A stretch of DNA of 64,000 nucleotides, from contig CM060189.1 of NCBI GenBank assembly GCA_030549335.1, positions 54,058,953-54,122,952 on the forward strand, in the 5' to 3' direction. The notes under the pieces were generated by a model. It searched no databases, had not been told where the DNA came from, and saw nothing but the letters and a program-made list of their open reading frames with translations. Shown here in pieces: positions 36,397 to 48,676 of this stretch. The DNA is from Pontederia crassipes. Lineage: Eukaryota; Streptophyta; Magnoliopsida; Commelinales; Pontederiaceae. Numbering within the stretch: the stretch's first letter is position 1; each line of letters opens with the position of its first letter. The translations under genes were made by a program, and so were the position numbers.

Positions 36397-38974
36397 TTAC
36401 TCATCATCTGAGTTACCACATGACTGGTACCCATCATCATTATCATCATCAGAAGTCGACGTAGTTTCAAATTCATCTTCGTCCGATCCGTTTTCATCAT
36501 TTTGTATGTCGACGTTATCGAAGTCTTCAAATACGTGTTTCGAATCCTGTAGATCGTCAACTAATTCGGTGTCGACAATAGGGGCCACAGAAGTATGCGA
36601 GTCATCTTGATAGGCACATTGCAATGCACCATCAACTTCTATCCTGCTTCTTGCCTTCGTCTTTATTACAACCCACCATTGTGCTTTGTCCCTGGTATTC
36701 TCCGGATATGGCACATAATATACTTGTCTTGTAGAAGACGGAATAATGAAAGGATCAAAACGATCATAACACCTATTGTGACGTATTTCAACTATTTTCA
36801 AATCTTTGTGAACTCGCATCCCTCTCCTTTCCTTTGGATCAAACCAATTACACTCAAATAATGTGACTTTATTACCTCCAGTGTATTGCAGCTGAATAAT
36901 ATCTTTGAGAACACCGTAGTAGTCATGCTCATTTTCTCCGTCCGTGGATCCCATGACACATACTCCACTGTTCACGGTTTTCTTCCCGATCGACCAAGTT
37001 TCAGTGTGAAACTTATAACCATTCACAAAATACACCGGCCAACTTTTCACCTCTCGAGCCGGTCCCCATGCCAAATTATGGAGACCAGACGTCGTGCCAG
37101 TATTGAGAACCTAATATGAAAATGAATGAGTAGAGTAAGAATTACCGTTACTGAAGACGTCAAATTGTTTAGAATATTGTAAGAATTACCTGTTTCTTAA
37201 ACCACGATGTGAAATCATTCTCGATTCTATCTTGTACATGTTATTCAAGGACATTGTAGTATTGCAAGAAAGCACTACATACAAAGTGATGACTAAATCA
37301 AAATATTATTTGGCTCCGAATTTAAAGAAAAGAACGCATGGATATTAAACTTACTTAATGTAGCCTTGCACCTCCTGCGTGTTTAGGAGGATATGATTCG
37401 TGGCAGACTTGAATTCTACATCATTGAGCCATCTACTCCTTGGCTTCCCAAAATATCGTCCTAACTGATTGAAGAGCGACAAAGATGCCACATCAGACTG
37501 TTCTTCTGGAACTTCATCATTCTGATGGACTCTGATCCTCGCACACTTAACATGAAACTCGAAGTAGTAAGAACAGAAGTACGAAATATCCTGAATCATA
37601 TATGCTTCACATATGATCCTTCGACACGTGCTTTGTTCTTAATCGTCCTTTTAATTCGATTGAGATATCTTTCAAAAGGATACATCCACCTATATTGTAC
37701 TGGTCCACCTACCCTTGCCTCATATGGCAGATGAATAGGTAAGTGCTCCATGGAATCAAAGAATCCCGGTAGAAATATTCGTTCCAACTTACATAATATT
37801 ATTAGAATATTACGTTCCAATTTGGTCATATTTTCCACCGTTAATGTTGTAGAACACAATTCTTTGAAGAATTGACTCAACTCCGTTATCGACTTCCAAA
37901 TCTTATCCGGGAGTGAAGAAAAAGCAGTAGGAAGCAAAGTTTCCATGAATATGTGGCAGTCGTGACTTTTCATGCCAAACAAACACAAGTAGATGTTTAC
38001 GATCAAAATCAGGATGTTTACGATCAAAATCAGGATGCTTACGATCAAAATGTTTCCACGCTTCACCATCCGATGGGTGAAGCATGACACCTTCAGAAGT
38101 ATTATGTTGCATGCCACTTCATTTGCGACGCTGACCCAATAGACGAGTATAGTCTTTTAAGCCTTGGAATAAGAGGCAAATAATGCATTCTTTTCACAGC
38201 CACTTGAGACTTGTTAGTCACTCTATATCATTCGGCCCCACAAAATTTGTATTCATTTAGATTGATGTCCTCGTCGTAATATAACATACAACCATCACGA
38301 CAATAATCTATTTTAGTTGAGCCAAGACCAAGTTTACTGACCAATCTTTTTGTCCTATAAAAATTTTCAGGAATACGAGCCCCAGTTGGTGTGACCTCTT
38401 TTAAAATATCTAGAAATACATCAAAACATGCTTGTGAAATATTGTGGTTGGCTTTCAGATTTAACAATCTAACAGCAAGTGATAGTTCCGAATGACTTTC
38501 ACACCCATGTCATAAGGGTTGGCTCGATGCATTTAGTAAGTCATAAAAATCTCTTGCTTCTGGATTTTGTGCCTCTTCATTCTGCTCAAATCTAATATTG
38601 CCATACTCAGTTGCAGTTGCGTCATAAACTAATTGTTCATATTGCGAAGTAAATGTTAGTTCCAGATCGACAAAATGAAGACCTGGATTTGGAACGCTTG
38701 TCGAAGGCACTTCTTCGCCTAAATCAACCCATTGTCAATAATTGGGTTTGAAACCCTTTCTATATAAGTGAACTTTGACAGACTCTATCGTCTGTAACTT
38801 TGTGCTAGAACATTTCAAACAAGGACACATGATTGTTCCCTCCCGCTGATGTTGTAAAGATTGACAAGCCACGGTAACATAATAGTTAACATCATCTATA
38901 AATTCTTGTGTCAAGCCTCTACGACCAGGATTATTTCTATTGTACATCCATCGACGATCGTTCAAGTATGACAT
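36397..38974 (-). pseudogene. CACTA TNP2-like transposase lacking its catalytic core
   Basis: The order from the N-terminus is as follows. The Transpos_assoc domain is at 38974-38735 (RRWMYNRNNPGRRGLTQEF; zinc-binding CPCLKC). A linker at 38710-38510 has EARDFYDLLNASSQPL. The conserved region at 38467-38228 reads LVSKLGLGSTKIDYCRDGCM. Next, 38215-38050 reads RLKRLYSSIGSASQMKW and EGVMLHPSDGEAWKHFDRKH. The frame then jumps directly to GMKSHDCHIFMETLLP and the DUF4218 domain (to 37596). After that come 37599-37351, an exon near 37270-37190 with one stop, and the DUF4216 exon 37109-36397 (WGPAREV, DYYGVLKDIIQLQY). In the family, the Transposase_21 catalytic domain lies between HPSDGEAW and GMKSHDCH, and here it is absent. 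A three-copy 21-bp repeat (37992-38051) and a frame change mark the junction. Several further in-frame stops are present. Confidence 0.93.
37992..38051 (-). repeat. 21-bp repeat, three copies, at the deletion junction of the CACTA-2 transposase
   Basis: The unit GATGTTTACGATCAAAATC(AG) begins at 37992, 38013 and 38034 on the plus strand and encodes DRKHPDF repeats on the minus strand. One copy corresponds to the normal family sequence; the extra copies look like repair slippage. Confidence 0.92.
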
Positions 38975-40440
38975 AATGTATGCATTATTTGCAAGTTATA
39001 GTAATTATAAAATGTGTAATAAAACCGGTAGAAAATTGCAAATCAATCCAACGGTTCACATCTTTCATCATTTAAAGAAAACACTAATTATAATTAATTA
39101 CAACTAATCAGGATTAACGTAGCAATAACACATGCAAAGCATAACAAATACAACAATGGATCAAATACAAGCATAACATAATAATATGTAACACAAGAAT
39201 TTTTATTTACTTTAAACTATATAAATGAGAAAACTCAAATAAATTTCATCATAGCCAATCGATGCATTAAATAATTTTTGAAAGAAAAATTAGAACGAAA
39301 GAGACAAACAAAGTAGAAATTATATACATACATATACATATTTATATATATGTATGTAAGATGTTGCGGCTGATGATATGAAAACCTTACACACATGCAA
39401 GATTACAAATTTGAAGTCAAGGGTGCAGCATTAGGTAGCCTCTACAGGACAACAGATAACACATCACTGAATTATGAAAACTTTACTTGCATGATGGAAA
39501 CTTGTTTGTATTTGTTCCCGACATTGTATGCATTGCCAATAGAATTTTAATGTACTATTGTAGGTGGACATGAGGTTAGCACATGAAAAATATTATATAC
39601 CATTATAAAAGTAATTTCTCTTATCTTTTCTATTCTCTCTCTTGGAATTGAGTTGAAGGCATTACAGTAGTCACATAATTTTCAAATGACTTCATAAGTA
39701 TCTACGTCTAGCTAGTATGAATTAATTAAAACTAGATTAACATTGTTGAAGTCGACCATACTGAGTAAAGTCTTTAGATGTTTTTTTTAAGGATTTGTGA
39801 TCTAATCCTTATGCAATTAAGATGTTAGACTCGGTCACTATATAAAAAAAACTATTAATTCGTAAGAAGAAGGTTGTGGCTCCCAGTTGAGTTTCAATAA
39901 AAAAAATATCACAAGATTGAATTTCATAAGGTTCGAAATTAATGGTTCCATAAAGAAGGAATAATTATCAAGAATTTTAAAAGTGATTGCTATTTAGTTC
40001 GTGCCCACAACTGAAATTAATTAGAGATTGAATATTAGGACTCATGCATCATACCAAAGTGAACACAGAATAGAGATAATTCAATTACACAAGCACGCAT
40101 TAATACATATTGCAATCAAGAGAATATACAAAGCAACAACAAGTTCCTTTTGAAGTTTGATGGATCCCAATTTAAACGTACTGAAATTTTTTTCTGTGGC
40201 CGGATCTGGCCGCCGCGCTCGGAGGTTGGCCGGATCTGGCCGTCGGTGAGAGTAAGGAGGGTGGGGATCGGAGCCTACCTGTGCTAGAGATTGCAGTCGG
40301 CGGCGACCTGGCGTGACGACAATGTGCGGGAGGTGGTCGCCGGCCGGACGAAATGCGGAGGGCTTCGAAGAAATGCGGCCGGATGAAATGCGGGAGCGAA
40401 AACGGAAAAAGTGACAGTGGGGCCGGGTATTTATATAGGC
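38975..40440. other. Upstream non-coding part of CACTA-2
   Basis: AT-rich from 38975 to 40150, then GC-rich (40190-40430), probably the promoter/5' UTR side of the minus-strand transposase gene. The 94-codon minus frame at 40172-40456 has no recognisable domain. Confidence 0.4.
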
Positions 40441-41109
40441 ATTTTGCGACGGTCATAACCGTCGCAACATAGGTAAATATAATATAATATTAATTCCAAT
40501 TTCGATGGCTCGAACCCGCTGGAAAATCCGTCGTAACTTTCGACGATTTCCTGAACCGTCAAAATTTTCGACGGTTTCCTGAACCGTTGAAATTTTCGAC
40601 GGTTTCAGCCGTCGATATATATAATATTTTAAATATCTCAACTGAACAGAGTTGCATAAATTAATTAATAAAAATTTCATAACGTTCCGACGGCTTTGAC
40701 CGTCGAAATATCGACGGTTGCATAGAACGTCGCAAATATCGACGGTCAAAATTGTCAAAAATTAAAATAATAGTACAGGACCAACGTTGAAATGTTTCGA
40801 CGGCTTAGACCGCTGGAAGTTTCGACGCATAGGTAAACCGTCGAAAAATAAAGATTTTCAACGGAAGCTTTCGACGAATTCTGGACCGTTGAAAGTTTAG
40901 ACGGCTAGAACCGTCGAAAAGTACCCGATAAAAATTTTGACGGTTTACATGATCCGCCAAAAAACCATCGGTATTTCAGACGGATGTCGGACCATCGGAA
41001 ATAAACCGTCGAAAATCTGGCTTTTTCTTGTAGTGATTGTTATTGTTACATTTTTCTCAGTTGTTACAATTGTAACGCTCTGAATCCATCCTCGCAATGT
41101 GATGAAGAT

Positions 41110-41820
41110 CAATATTTTCAAAACAGGACCGACGATCGGACCGACCTCACTACCGGGTCGCGATTGGATCGGTCCAATTGGGTTCTACTGAATTGGACCA
41201 AATTTTTTTAAAATAATATTGTATAGCATAATTTTAAAGATATATTATATATATTGTATTAATAACTTATTAATAATCAAATATTAATATAAGATAATTT
41301 TGTTTATTTAATTTTGGTAATAATAAATAGAAATTGGCAACATATAAATATTAATAGATTATAATTGATTTTTTATAATAATGATTTTAACATTTGCTCT
41401 TTAATCATTTCATTTCCCATATTATTCAAATTTTAATACTCACCATTTTATTTTTATTTCTATTTAACTTGTACCTCTCATTCTTTCCATTCTCTTAAAC
41501 TTTTCCTTTTAATGCTTTCTCTTTCCTCTTTTATATTTTGCTAGTTCATTTTTTTTTCAAATTCAAACCTGAACCGATTTCATTCTTTCCATCATTTTAT
41601 ACTTTCCCTTTTAATAGTTTCTCTTTCCTCCTTCATATTTCCTATTTATACTTTTTTTTCAAATTTAAACTTAAACGGGTTGAACGGGTCCGCCGTTTTT
41701 GTCAGTTCAACCAATTTTTGTCCGGTTCAATGTCAAAATGGTTTTAACATTCATCCGAACCGGATCAATGGCCGGTTCGTGGTTGAACCGGGCGGACCGG
41801 TCCGATTTTAAGTAACATTG
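41110..41820. mobile_element. hAT-like non-autonomous element (hAT-2)
   Basis: Imperfect TIRs: CAATATTTTCAAAACAGGACC on the left and, from the right end, CAATGTTACTTAAAATCGGACC. The 8-bp target copies are ATGAAGAT (41102-41109) and GTGAAGAT (41821-41828), 7/8 identical. CGGACCGG/GAACCGG-rich arms flank an AT-rich core. The open frame at 41538-41747 is low complexity. Confidence 0.85.
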
Positions 41821-42899
41821 GTGAAGATCAATTTAAAACACTATGAACATTATGATTTTGACTATACATTTGACTAAGACCGTTCCATAGATGTGTCAAA
41901 AAATAAGAAAATTTATTAAGATAAAATAGAAAGGATAAATAAGTGTGGAAGTCTAAGAGTTATTACAAGTCTCATATTAATGCTCTAATCCATTACATCA
42001 AGTTCTATGTTGAGACATAAAAGGAAAGATAGATAAATGATCCCTAGATTCATGTGCTTCAATGTCGCCTGAGCCTCATCACAACACACTATTTCTTCCA
42101 CCTTCACTGACTTGGGCCTATGGGAATCAATTCTTCCGTGAACTGTATAGCCCAAGTGGGGAAATAATGATAATATTAAGTGAATAATCATCAATTAAAA
42201 TAAATTGATAAATTCATGTCAAAGGAGTACCTTTGTTTGTAATGGGAGCATGAGATTTATAACAATATAATCAATGGAAGTATTGAATAATAACATGATG
42301 ATGCTAACAAAAAGTTGTTTGATATATCAATGGTAATAAATAATCGTAACATTTTCGATTACTGTGATTCGGTAATCACATAAAAAGATAGTTATTCAAC
42401 ATTCATTATCCATGTCAGTGATTTGGTATCATAATCCATAACATTACTTTGTTCAATAGTTATGGTGATTGTACAAAGAGGTGACTTTAACTGTGACTTT
42501 GAAATCCCTCATCCTTTCATTATTATAGGATGGGCTAAGGAGTGCTCAATGGTTGATCAAACCATCATAGTGCCCTTAACAATGAACAATAATGATAATG
42601 CACTGACTTGGACTGACGACCCAATGTTATCTTATTATCATGTTGATCCATTTTATTTTTACCATAACAGTGTTCGACGTCATTTTGAGTTTTATTGATA
42701 ATGATGGTACAATAAATCATGAGTCAAATGGATTATCACTTAGGAGAAATTATACAATCAGATGAAGAAAAATAATATAAAAACTTAGAACATATTCTGG
42801 GCTTTAGAAAATGGAAAGCGAGTTTCAGCTGGTGATGTGAAATTCGTGGGAATGTGATTAGTTGACTAATTTGTTGGACTCTATGCACAAAATGAAAAA

Positions 42900-44300
42900 G
42901 ACTAAGGTTTAGGCGTAGACTATGCATAAATGAAAATTATATAAGGTTTAGGCGTAGACCATGCGTAATATGAAACTAAACAAGGTTTAAACGTAAACTA
43001 TGCACTTCTCACTTCATTGAACTGCAAGTGTACAGATCGGAATAGTGAACTCGAATATCCACGATGATTTGAAACCTCATATTCACTAACTAATCTAATT
43101 AATTCTAGACTAAGTTAATTCTTTTTTATGTTTTAAAGTGATTGATATAAAATGATAATTAATAGATAATGAAATGTTCTCTTAGAAATGGGGTTCATCT
43201 AATATTCTGTTATGTAATTGATTAGAACAACCTAATAGTAATAATCAAACTAGATTCAACCTATAAAAACTATTCTCATAGTGCATTAAAGTTAGAAATA
43301 AGTATCATACTTTCATATAAATATTAGTTAGATTGATTCAACAAGGGTTTCATTAGATTATCGTGAAACTTCTAGCTCACTACATAGATAAAATCATATC
43401 CACAAACTAATTTCTAATGCTCTGGGGTCATTACTGAACAACAATGGAATCTAAGATCAACTTCTCAACTGCCATTACAATATGATATTCATATTAACAA
43501 GGAGTTAAAGGATGAATTCATATCTAAGCATGGATTAGAACCATAAAATAAATGCTAATGTCCTTGACTCATTTATGAGCAAGAAAAGAATCAAATATCA
43601 ACTTCTCAGTTGCCATTATAAAATAGGATACACATCAATAGGAAACTGATTCAAAAACATTAAAAAATGCACTAATATCAATGACAAAAGTGTTGTTCAA
43701 TCATCTATCCATAATGCATAAATTAGACTACTATCATATCTTAAGAGAGCTAAGATTTAGCTCCTCATAAATGATGAAAACAATGCAAAGCAAATGAGGA
43801 ACAAAATCAAAGACATCCTAAAACATAAAAAATAATCAGCTCCAAAGTATATCCTCCAGCAAGAAAACCCCAGCCTCCAGCCAAATGACTAGAAGAGGAG
43901 ATGAACTCTTTTTGCTTCTAGACATCCCCTTTATATATGGCATTATCATCACAATTTAATCATCATCAAAAGCTTCTATTCATTATAATTTTGCCACTTG
44001 TTCTTTGGTCCTTTCTTTTGCCAAAAGATTCCTTTCTGCTTGCTTGGTAGCTTGCAAGTGATCCCCTTCTTCTTTTCTAGCAGGATTGTTTGTCTTTTCT
44101 ACTTGATTTTGATCCTGCAACAACATGAATGACAAGCATCAATTCTTCAAATGAAAATTAGTCAAATAAGAACTAAAACAACATATCAAATAACTCAAAT
44201 GTGCAAGTATAAGATAATATTATGCCGAAAAGACAATTGCATGTAGATTATGCACAATTATCAAAATATGAAAATCTCTGGGCTTATATGCACATGAATT
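42900..44300. repeat. Segment within LTR-B related to 15280-16000
   Basis: 'AAGGTTTAGGCGTAGAC(T/C)ATGC' recurs three times at 42905-43005. It is followed by CATTGAACTGCAAGTGTACAGATCGG and a kilobase colinear with 15280-16000, including 'TCAACTTCTCA(A/G)(C/T)TGCCATTA' (twice). It may be a Tat/Athila-type LTR nested in LTR-B; its ends were not found. Confidence 0.45.
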
Positions 44301-45507
44301 AAGGTGAAAAATGAGTAGAAATATAGTATGATCAGCTAGTGTTCAGCTGGGCAGAATTCTAATCGGGTTCATGATGATTCAGCCAGAGTGTAAAATGTAC
44401 ACATGTCGGGCTCGAAAATAGTATTGCAACAGCCGGGGGTATGATGTGCGATGAACTCTGACAGGGTCTGGAGGAGCTCGGTCTAGTTAGCAAAATGTCG
44501 AGAGATTGAAAATTTCGTCGTCTGCTAATTCGGGCCGAGTTTAAGGCAAACTGGGCCGAGTTTCATAGGCGCGAGTAGGGTGCAACATGACTCGATCGGG
44601 TGTCGTAGTGAAACCGAGCCAAGTTCATGGTGCTCGGGTCGGGTTCTGATGATGCGTAGAATGTCGAGAATTCATCCACCTTTATCTTAATCTAATGATC
44701 AAGGTACACACTACCAACAGAACTACAAGCATGCACACTGTAGTAGATAAAATAAAGATTATCACTGTTTAAAATCCATAACAGAACATAAAATTATTAA
44801 TGTAGCAAGACAAAACCAATTAACGTGTAAAAAGTACAACAGAACCACCATAAGAACCCTCGAACATCTTCCTCTTTCTTTTCACTATTACTAATCAGAT
44901 ATCTACTGTCTGGGAATGTTGTTTAACACAAGTACACTGACTACAACCAAAATCATGAAGATAACTTTAAATTATGGCTATGGTCAGTCACCTAGGCCCT
45001 TATTACGTTCAGGACAACAAGGAGGAAAGAAACTTGAACAAAATTCGACCAGTATTTAATCAAAACTATTTCTAAGGGATGATTACCCAAGGGATTCCGT
45101 TTCACCCATCTATTGTGCACGATTCGTTCAATGTTTGTCATCGATCAGCTGTTGTTTCCTCTTTTGTTGTCCTCCTTTATTGCTTCACTGCTCGTATGCC
45201 GACATTCTCCTAGTGGCCGCACTTTTTGATGAGGAGCAGAGAAGAGTGACCATGAGAGAGGAGAAGAGATGGAGGCCGCAGGCAGCTATTCGTGTGAAGG
45301 ATGGAAGAGGACTCAAGGAGGTGTGCGCAAGGGAAGGGAGATTGTGGGGAAAACGGAATGGGCCCTTATGCAACATAATTTCCTTTTTCTTATGAGGATT
45401 CCAACATATTTATTACAATTAATTTGTTGATATTGTGGGATTTAGTTTAATGTGGTTGTTACAAAGTTAATGATCTTGTAATAGATTTTTTTTCTTGAGT
45501 TGTTACA

Positions 45508-46618
45508 AGTATACTAAGGTAAATGTAGATAATACTTGGATTTTAAATTTTTTTAAGTCTATTGAATAATAACTATTATTTCTTTTGTAGACTGTGTTGG
45601 ATCATAAATTCAGCATTGGGTTCAATTTGAATAATAATTATATAATTAAGAATTATCAAAATATATTAAGGCTCAAATAAAGTGATTAAAGTATTTACGG
45701 ACATATTCATTAATATGAAATTATATGTGTAAAGATCGTGTTATATATATATATATACCAAAAGATGTATAAATTTTAAGAGATTGTATATATATAACAA
45801 AAGGTGTATAAAGTTTAAAGGTATATATGTGTTCATATATTAAAAGGTGCATGATGATAAAAGGGTATATACTAAAGAGTGTATCAATGTCAAAAGACAT
45901 GAATATCAAAGGGTGTATTTTTTTTTTATAGATGAATATTCAAATCCCTCGTGCCTACTATATATATATACTATATATATATATATAGTTTTCAAAATAT
46001 ACAACAATTCGGATGAAATTTATTTGATGAAAAATTCTTCTTTTGCATTCTTCATTCGTACGAAAAAGAATATATTTTTTTGGTGTCATTTTGAAAGTTC
46101 GTTTCATCAAGTGTTCGCAGTTCGCAATACACGAAGGCGATGAACAATTTATTTGTGATCGAAAGAGAGCGATGATGACTGTAAGCTTTTGTATTAAGTT
46201 TATTAAGTTTTCTAATAATTCATGATGCGATCTAATTTTCTTATTACGTTCTTTCATACTGGTCATTACGCTTTTCTTCAATGACTACCTTCTGACCTAT
46301 GCGGTAATGAGCCCACACTTAATTCAAGGAGCAATATCAAATAAAAAACTGGTCCCTCAATACCATGAAAATCACAATCTACAGCTTGTAGTTGCAAGAG
46401 CACTTCGGGTTGTTGGATGTATCGGAGAAACTACATACTGAAAGACATGCAAGAAATACTACTACTCAAACTGGTATAATAAAAGCTATAAAGGGACAAT
46501 GTCAATCAATTCATACTTGTGAAGCCAAGTTTTTAGTACAAGTCCTCTGGAGCAACAAAACCTGCATGCAATAGATAGGTTTTGTAACAAAAAAAGCTGA
46601 TGATTATCTCTTGGAACA
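45508..46618. other. AT-rich intergenic DNA with TATA-type repeats
   Basis: Diverged tandem 'AAAAGGTGTATAAAG..TATATAT' units (about 45740-45920) and short (TA)n runs (45745 and 45960-45985). Open frames at 45847-46281 and 46392-46574 give nothing recognisable. Confidence 0.45.
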
Positions 46619-46893
46619 AGTAAGAAGACAGTGGATGCTAAATTCAAGATAGATTTGAAGGTCTAAATGAGAATGCTACATTAACATGATAATCAGGGTA
46701 GAAAATTGTATCATCAAGGTGTCAGATTGAAAAGGCTCTCATTGTGAGACAACAGAAAGAAATAGTAAGAAGACAATCAATGTCAAATTCAAGGTAGGCT
46801 TGAAGGTTTAAACATGAATGTTACATTAACAAAATAATCAGGCAAAAGTTTGTATTATCTGGGTGTCATATTTAATAGGCCACCATTGTGAGA
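46619..46893 (+). repeat. Two-copy tandem duplication, period about 145 bp
   Basis: AGTAAGAAGACA starts both copies (46619-46749 and 46764-46893). Both continue through 'AATTCAAG(A/G)TAG..TTGAAGGT.TAAA' and 'TACATTAACA' to 'CATTGTGAGA'. Divergence is substantial, so the duplication is old. Confidence 0.85.
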
Positions 46894-47644
46894 ATATAGA
46901 TGAAAAAAAAGAAACTATGAGGATTGATAGATCTTAAACCATCTTATAGGTGGGGGACGAGATTCACTAACCAAGGAAAAAAAACCACACCTAGTTTTAG
47001 ATAAATAAACGGGTGCTTAATTAAAAGAAATGAATTTGTTTCAAATTTTATAGTCGACAATTAGTAGTCATCAAGAATAGCTTTTGAAAAAAAAAACATT
47101 TCACTAAATAACAACTAATGTTTCCTTTTAAAATTACTTCTATTTACAAAAAAAAAAAATAGACAGAACTAACTGTTATTCCTACTTGTTTTCGGTGAGA
47201 AAAAAGAGCAATTGAATCTCAACTTATTTTCAGCTAAACCCTGATATTAAAACTAAAACTGAAATAAGTTAAATTCTAAATAATGTGAAAATTATTGGAA
47301 TCAGTATTGAATAAAAAATATAAGATATTTTACTTGAGTGGAACAATGAGCATATATTTTTATTCCATCATTTTTGGTTGAGCTGTTAGAATTATACAAG
47401 TTAAAATCACTCCCCTAAGCTACTTCTGTTTGAGCTCAAAATCCTTGTTCTTATTTCATTTGTTATGATTTAATGACTTAGAATCAGAATACGGTAAGAA
47501 TACATATTTGCAAATACATGACCATCATAAATTAGACTTTATACTTTATAATTTCTTTTCGGTATAAATCAGCCTATATTCTCATTTTATCATTTTCTTT
47601 GATGTCAAATAGCAACCAGATAACAAGAAATAATATATCGTGTC
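46894..47644. other. Unrecognised AT-rich DNA
   Basis: No gene, RNA or repeat boundary seen up to the start of LINE homology. Confidence 0.5.
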
Positions 47645-48676
47645 GTGACCGACCGAAAGATGTACTTTGGAAAACCTTGCAAAAAAAGAGAATGAATGTT
47701 GTCTACATTAAGGTAATACAAGATATGTACGATGGGGCATTGACTAGGGTTAGGATATCCGAAGGTGAGACAAATGAATTTCCTATAGGAATTGGTCTAC
47801 ATCAAGGATCAGCTTTAAGTCTGTATCTATTTAACTTAGTTATCGATGCTATAACCGAGAGTATTACATAGAAAGTACCTAAGTGCATGCTATTTGCGGA
47901 TGATATAGTATTTTTAGCGAATTCAAGAAAATAGATTAATACAAAATTAAAAATATGAAGAAATATGTTGGAGTCAAAGGGTTTTCATTTAAATAGAAAT
48001 AAAACAAAATATATGCATTGCAATTTCACAAATAAACAACTTAGAGACGATTTGAAAGTTAGACTAGGGGAAGATATAATTTCTCAAGTGACAAAGTTTA
48101 AATATTTAGGAACAATTGTAAGACAAGATGGTGAGATTGATGACGATGTTAATCATAGAATTCAAGCTGGTTGGTGTAAATGAAAGAAAGTCACTGAAGT
48201 TCTTTGTAATAAAAAAGTACCCAATAAAATTAAAGAGAAATTCTATCATACTGCTATAAGACCGACAATATTATATGATAATGAATGTTGGACTATGAAG
48301 GGACAACATGAACGTAAAGTAAAAATAGCCGAAATGAGGATATTGAGATGAATGTGTAGTCATACAAGATTAGGAATGACCATATACGTGAACAAATCGG
48401 AATGACTCCTATTAGTGAGAAAATAGTAAAAAATCGTTTGAGATGGTTTGATCATGTTCAGAGAAGATCATTAAATGCGTCACTAAGAAGAGTAGATCAA
48501 ATAATCTAAAATCCGATTAAAAGAGGAAGAGGGAGGCCAAGACGAACACTTGACGAACTAATAAAACAAAATTTATTGATGAATAATATACCGAAAGATT
48601 TAATTACTAATAAAGCGAAATGACGTCGTATGATTCATGTGGTCAACTTCACCTAGTGGGATAAGATTTTGTTGTT
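47645..48676 (+). pseudogene. RTE-clade LINE remnant: C-terminal half of the reverse transcriptase, 5' truncated
   Basis: One frame reads, with stops: KDVLWKTL, VIQDMYDGALTRVR, FPIGIGLHQGSALSLYLFNL, CMLFADDIVFLANSR (the catalytic FADD box), LESKGFHLNRNKTKYM, KFKYLGTIVRQDGEIDDDVN, HRIQAGW, FYHTAIRPTILYDNECWTMK and IAEMRILR. After a one-base shift near 48370 it continues HIREQIGMTPISEK and LRWFDHVQRR. These are standard RTE-type plant LINE motifs. Stops at 47869, 47930, 47957, 48181 and 48349 mostly replace Trp. The endonuclease and the start of RT are missing, as expected from 5' truncation. The end, TGGGATAAG..TTGTTGTTG, matches RTE 3' ends. Confidence 0.92.

Larger units (their letters stand above)
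33285..41035 (-). mobile_element. CACTA (En/Spm) transposon 2, with decayed transposase genes
   Basis: Termini are CACTACAAGAAAATTGG and its inverse (TTTTTCTTGTAGTG), with a perfect 3-bp target duplication ATT (33282-33284 and 41036-41038). Subterminal regions (33300-33735 and 40440-41015) are packed with CGACGGTT/AACCGTCG palindromes, different from the motifs of CACTA-1. Two minus-strand gene remnants lie inside: a TNP2-like transposase (38974-36397) and a second, TNP1/TNPA-like gene (35970-34335). Full autonomous CACTAs carry both. Stops, frameshifts and loss of the transposase core show that this copy is dead. It sits in LTR-A. Confidence 0.96.
26968..41068 (+). mobile_element. TGTAAC-type solo LTR (LTR-A), split by two CACTA elements
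   Basis: LTR pieces are 26968-27155, 31279-33284 and 41039-41068, about 2.2 kb in total. The start is TGTAACACCCCCAAATCG and the end is CAGTTGTTACA. Perfect 5-bp target copies ATTGT lie at 26963-26967 and 41069-41073. The right copy overlaps the first three bases of LTR-B (TGTAACGC from 41071), so LTR-A inserted into LTR-B at TGT|AAC. The middle piece carries GGGTCGGGT / CCCGGGTT cassettes (about 32140-32400) like those of LTR-B and LTR-D. No internal domain remains, which suggests unequal recombination between the two LTRs of a former full element. Confidence 0.82.
41071..45507 (+). mobile_element. TGTAAC-type solo LTR (LTR-B), host of LTR-A and hAT-2
   Basis: The start TGTAACGCTCTGAATCCATC at 41071 follows the LTR-A target copy. 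The end is GAGTTGTTACA at 45507 (an alternative GTTACA lies at 45463). Once LTR-A is removed, the left flank is GGCAT (26960-26964) and the right flank AGTAT (45508-45512). These differ only by two transitions, which supports 45507. It contains hAT-2 (41110-41820), a segment at 42930-44300 shared with 15280-16000, and a CTCGGGCCGAG-type cassette (44380-44660). No retrotransposon coding. The extra segment may be a further nested insertion. Confidence 0.65.
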
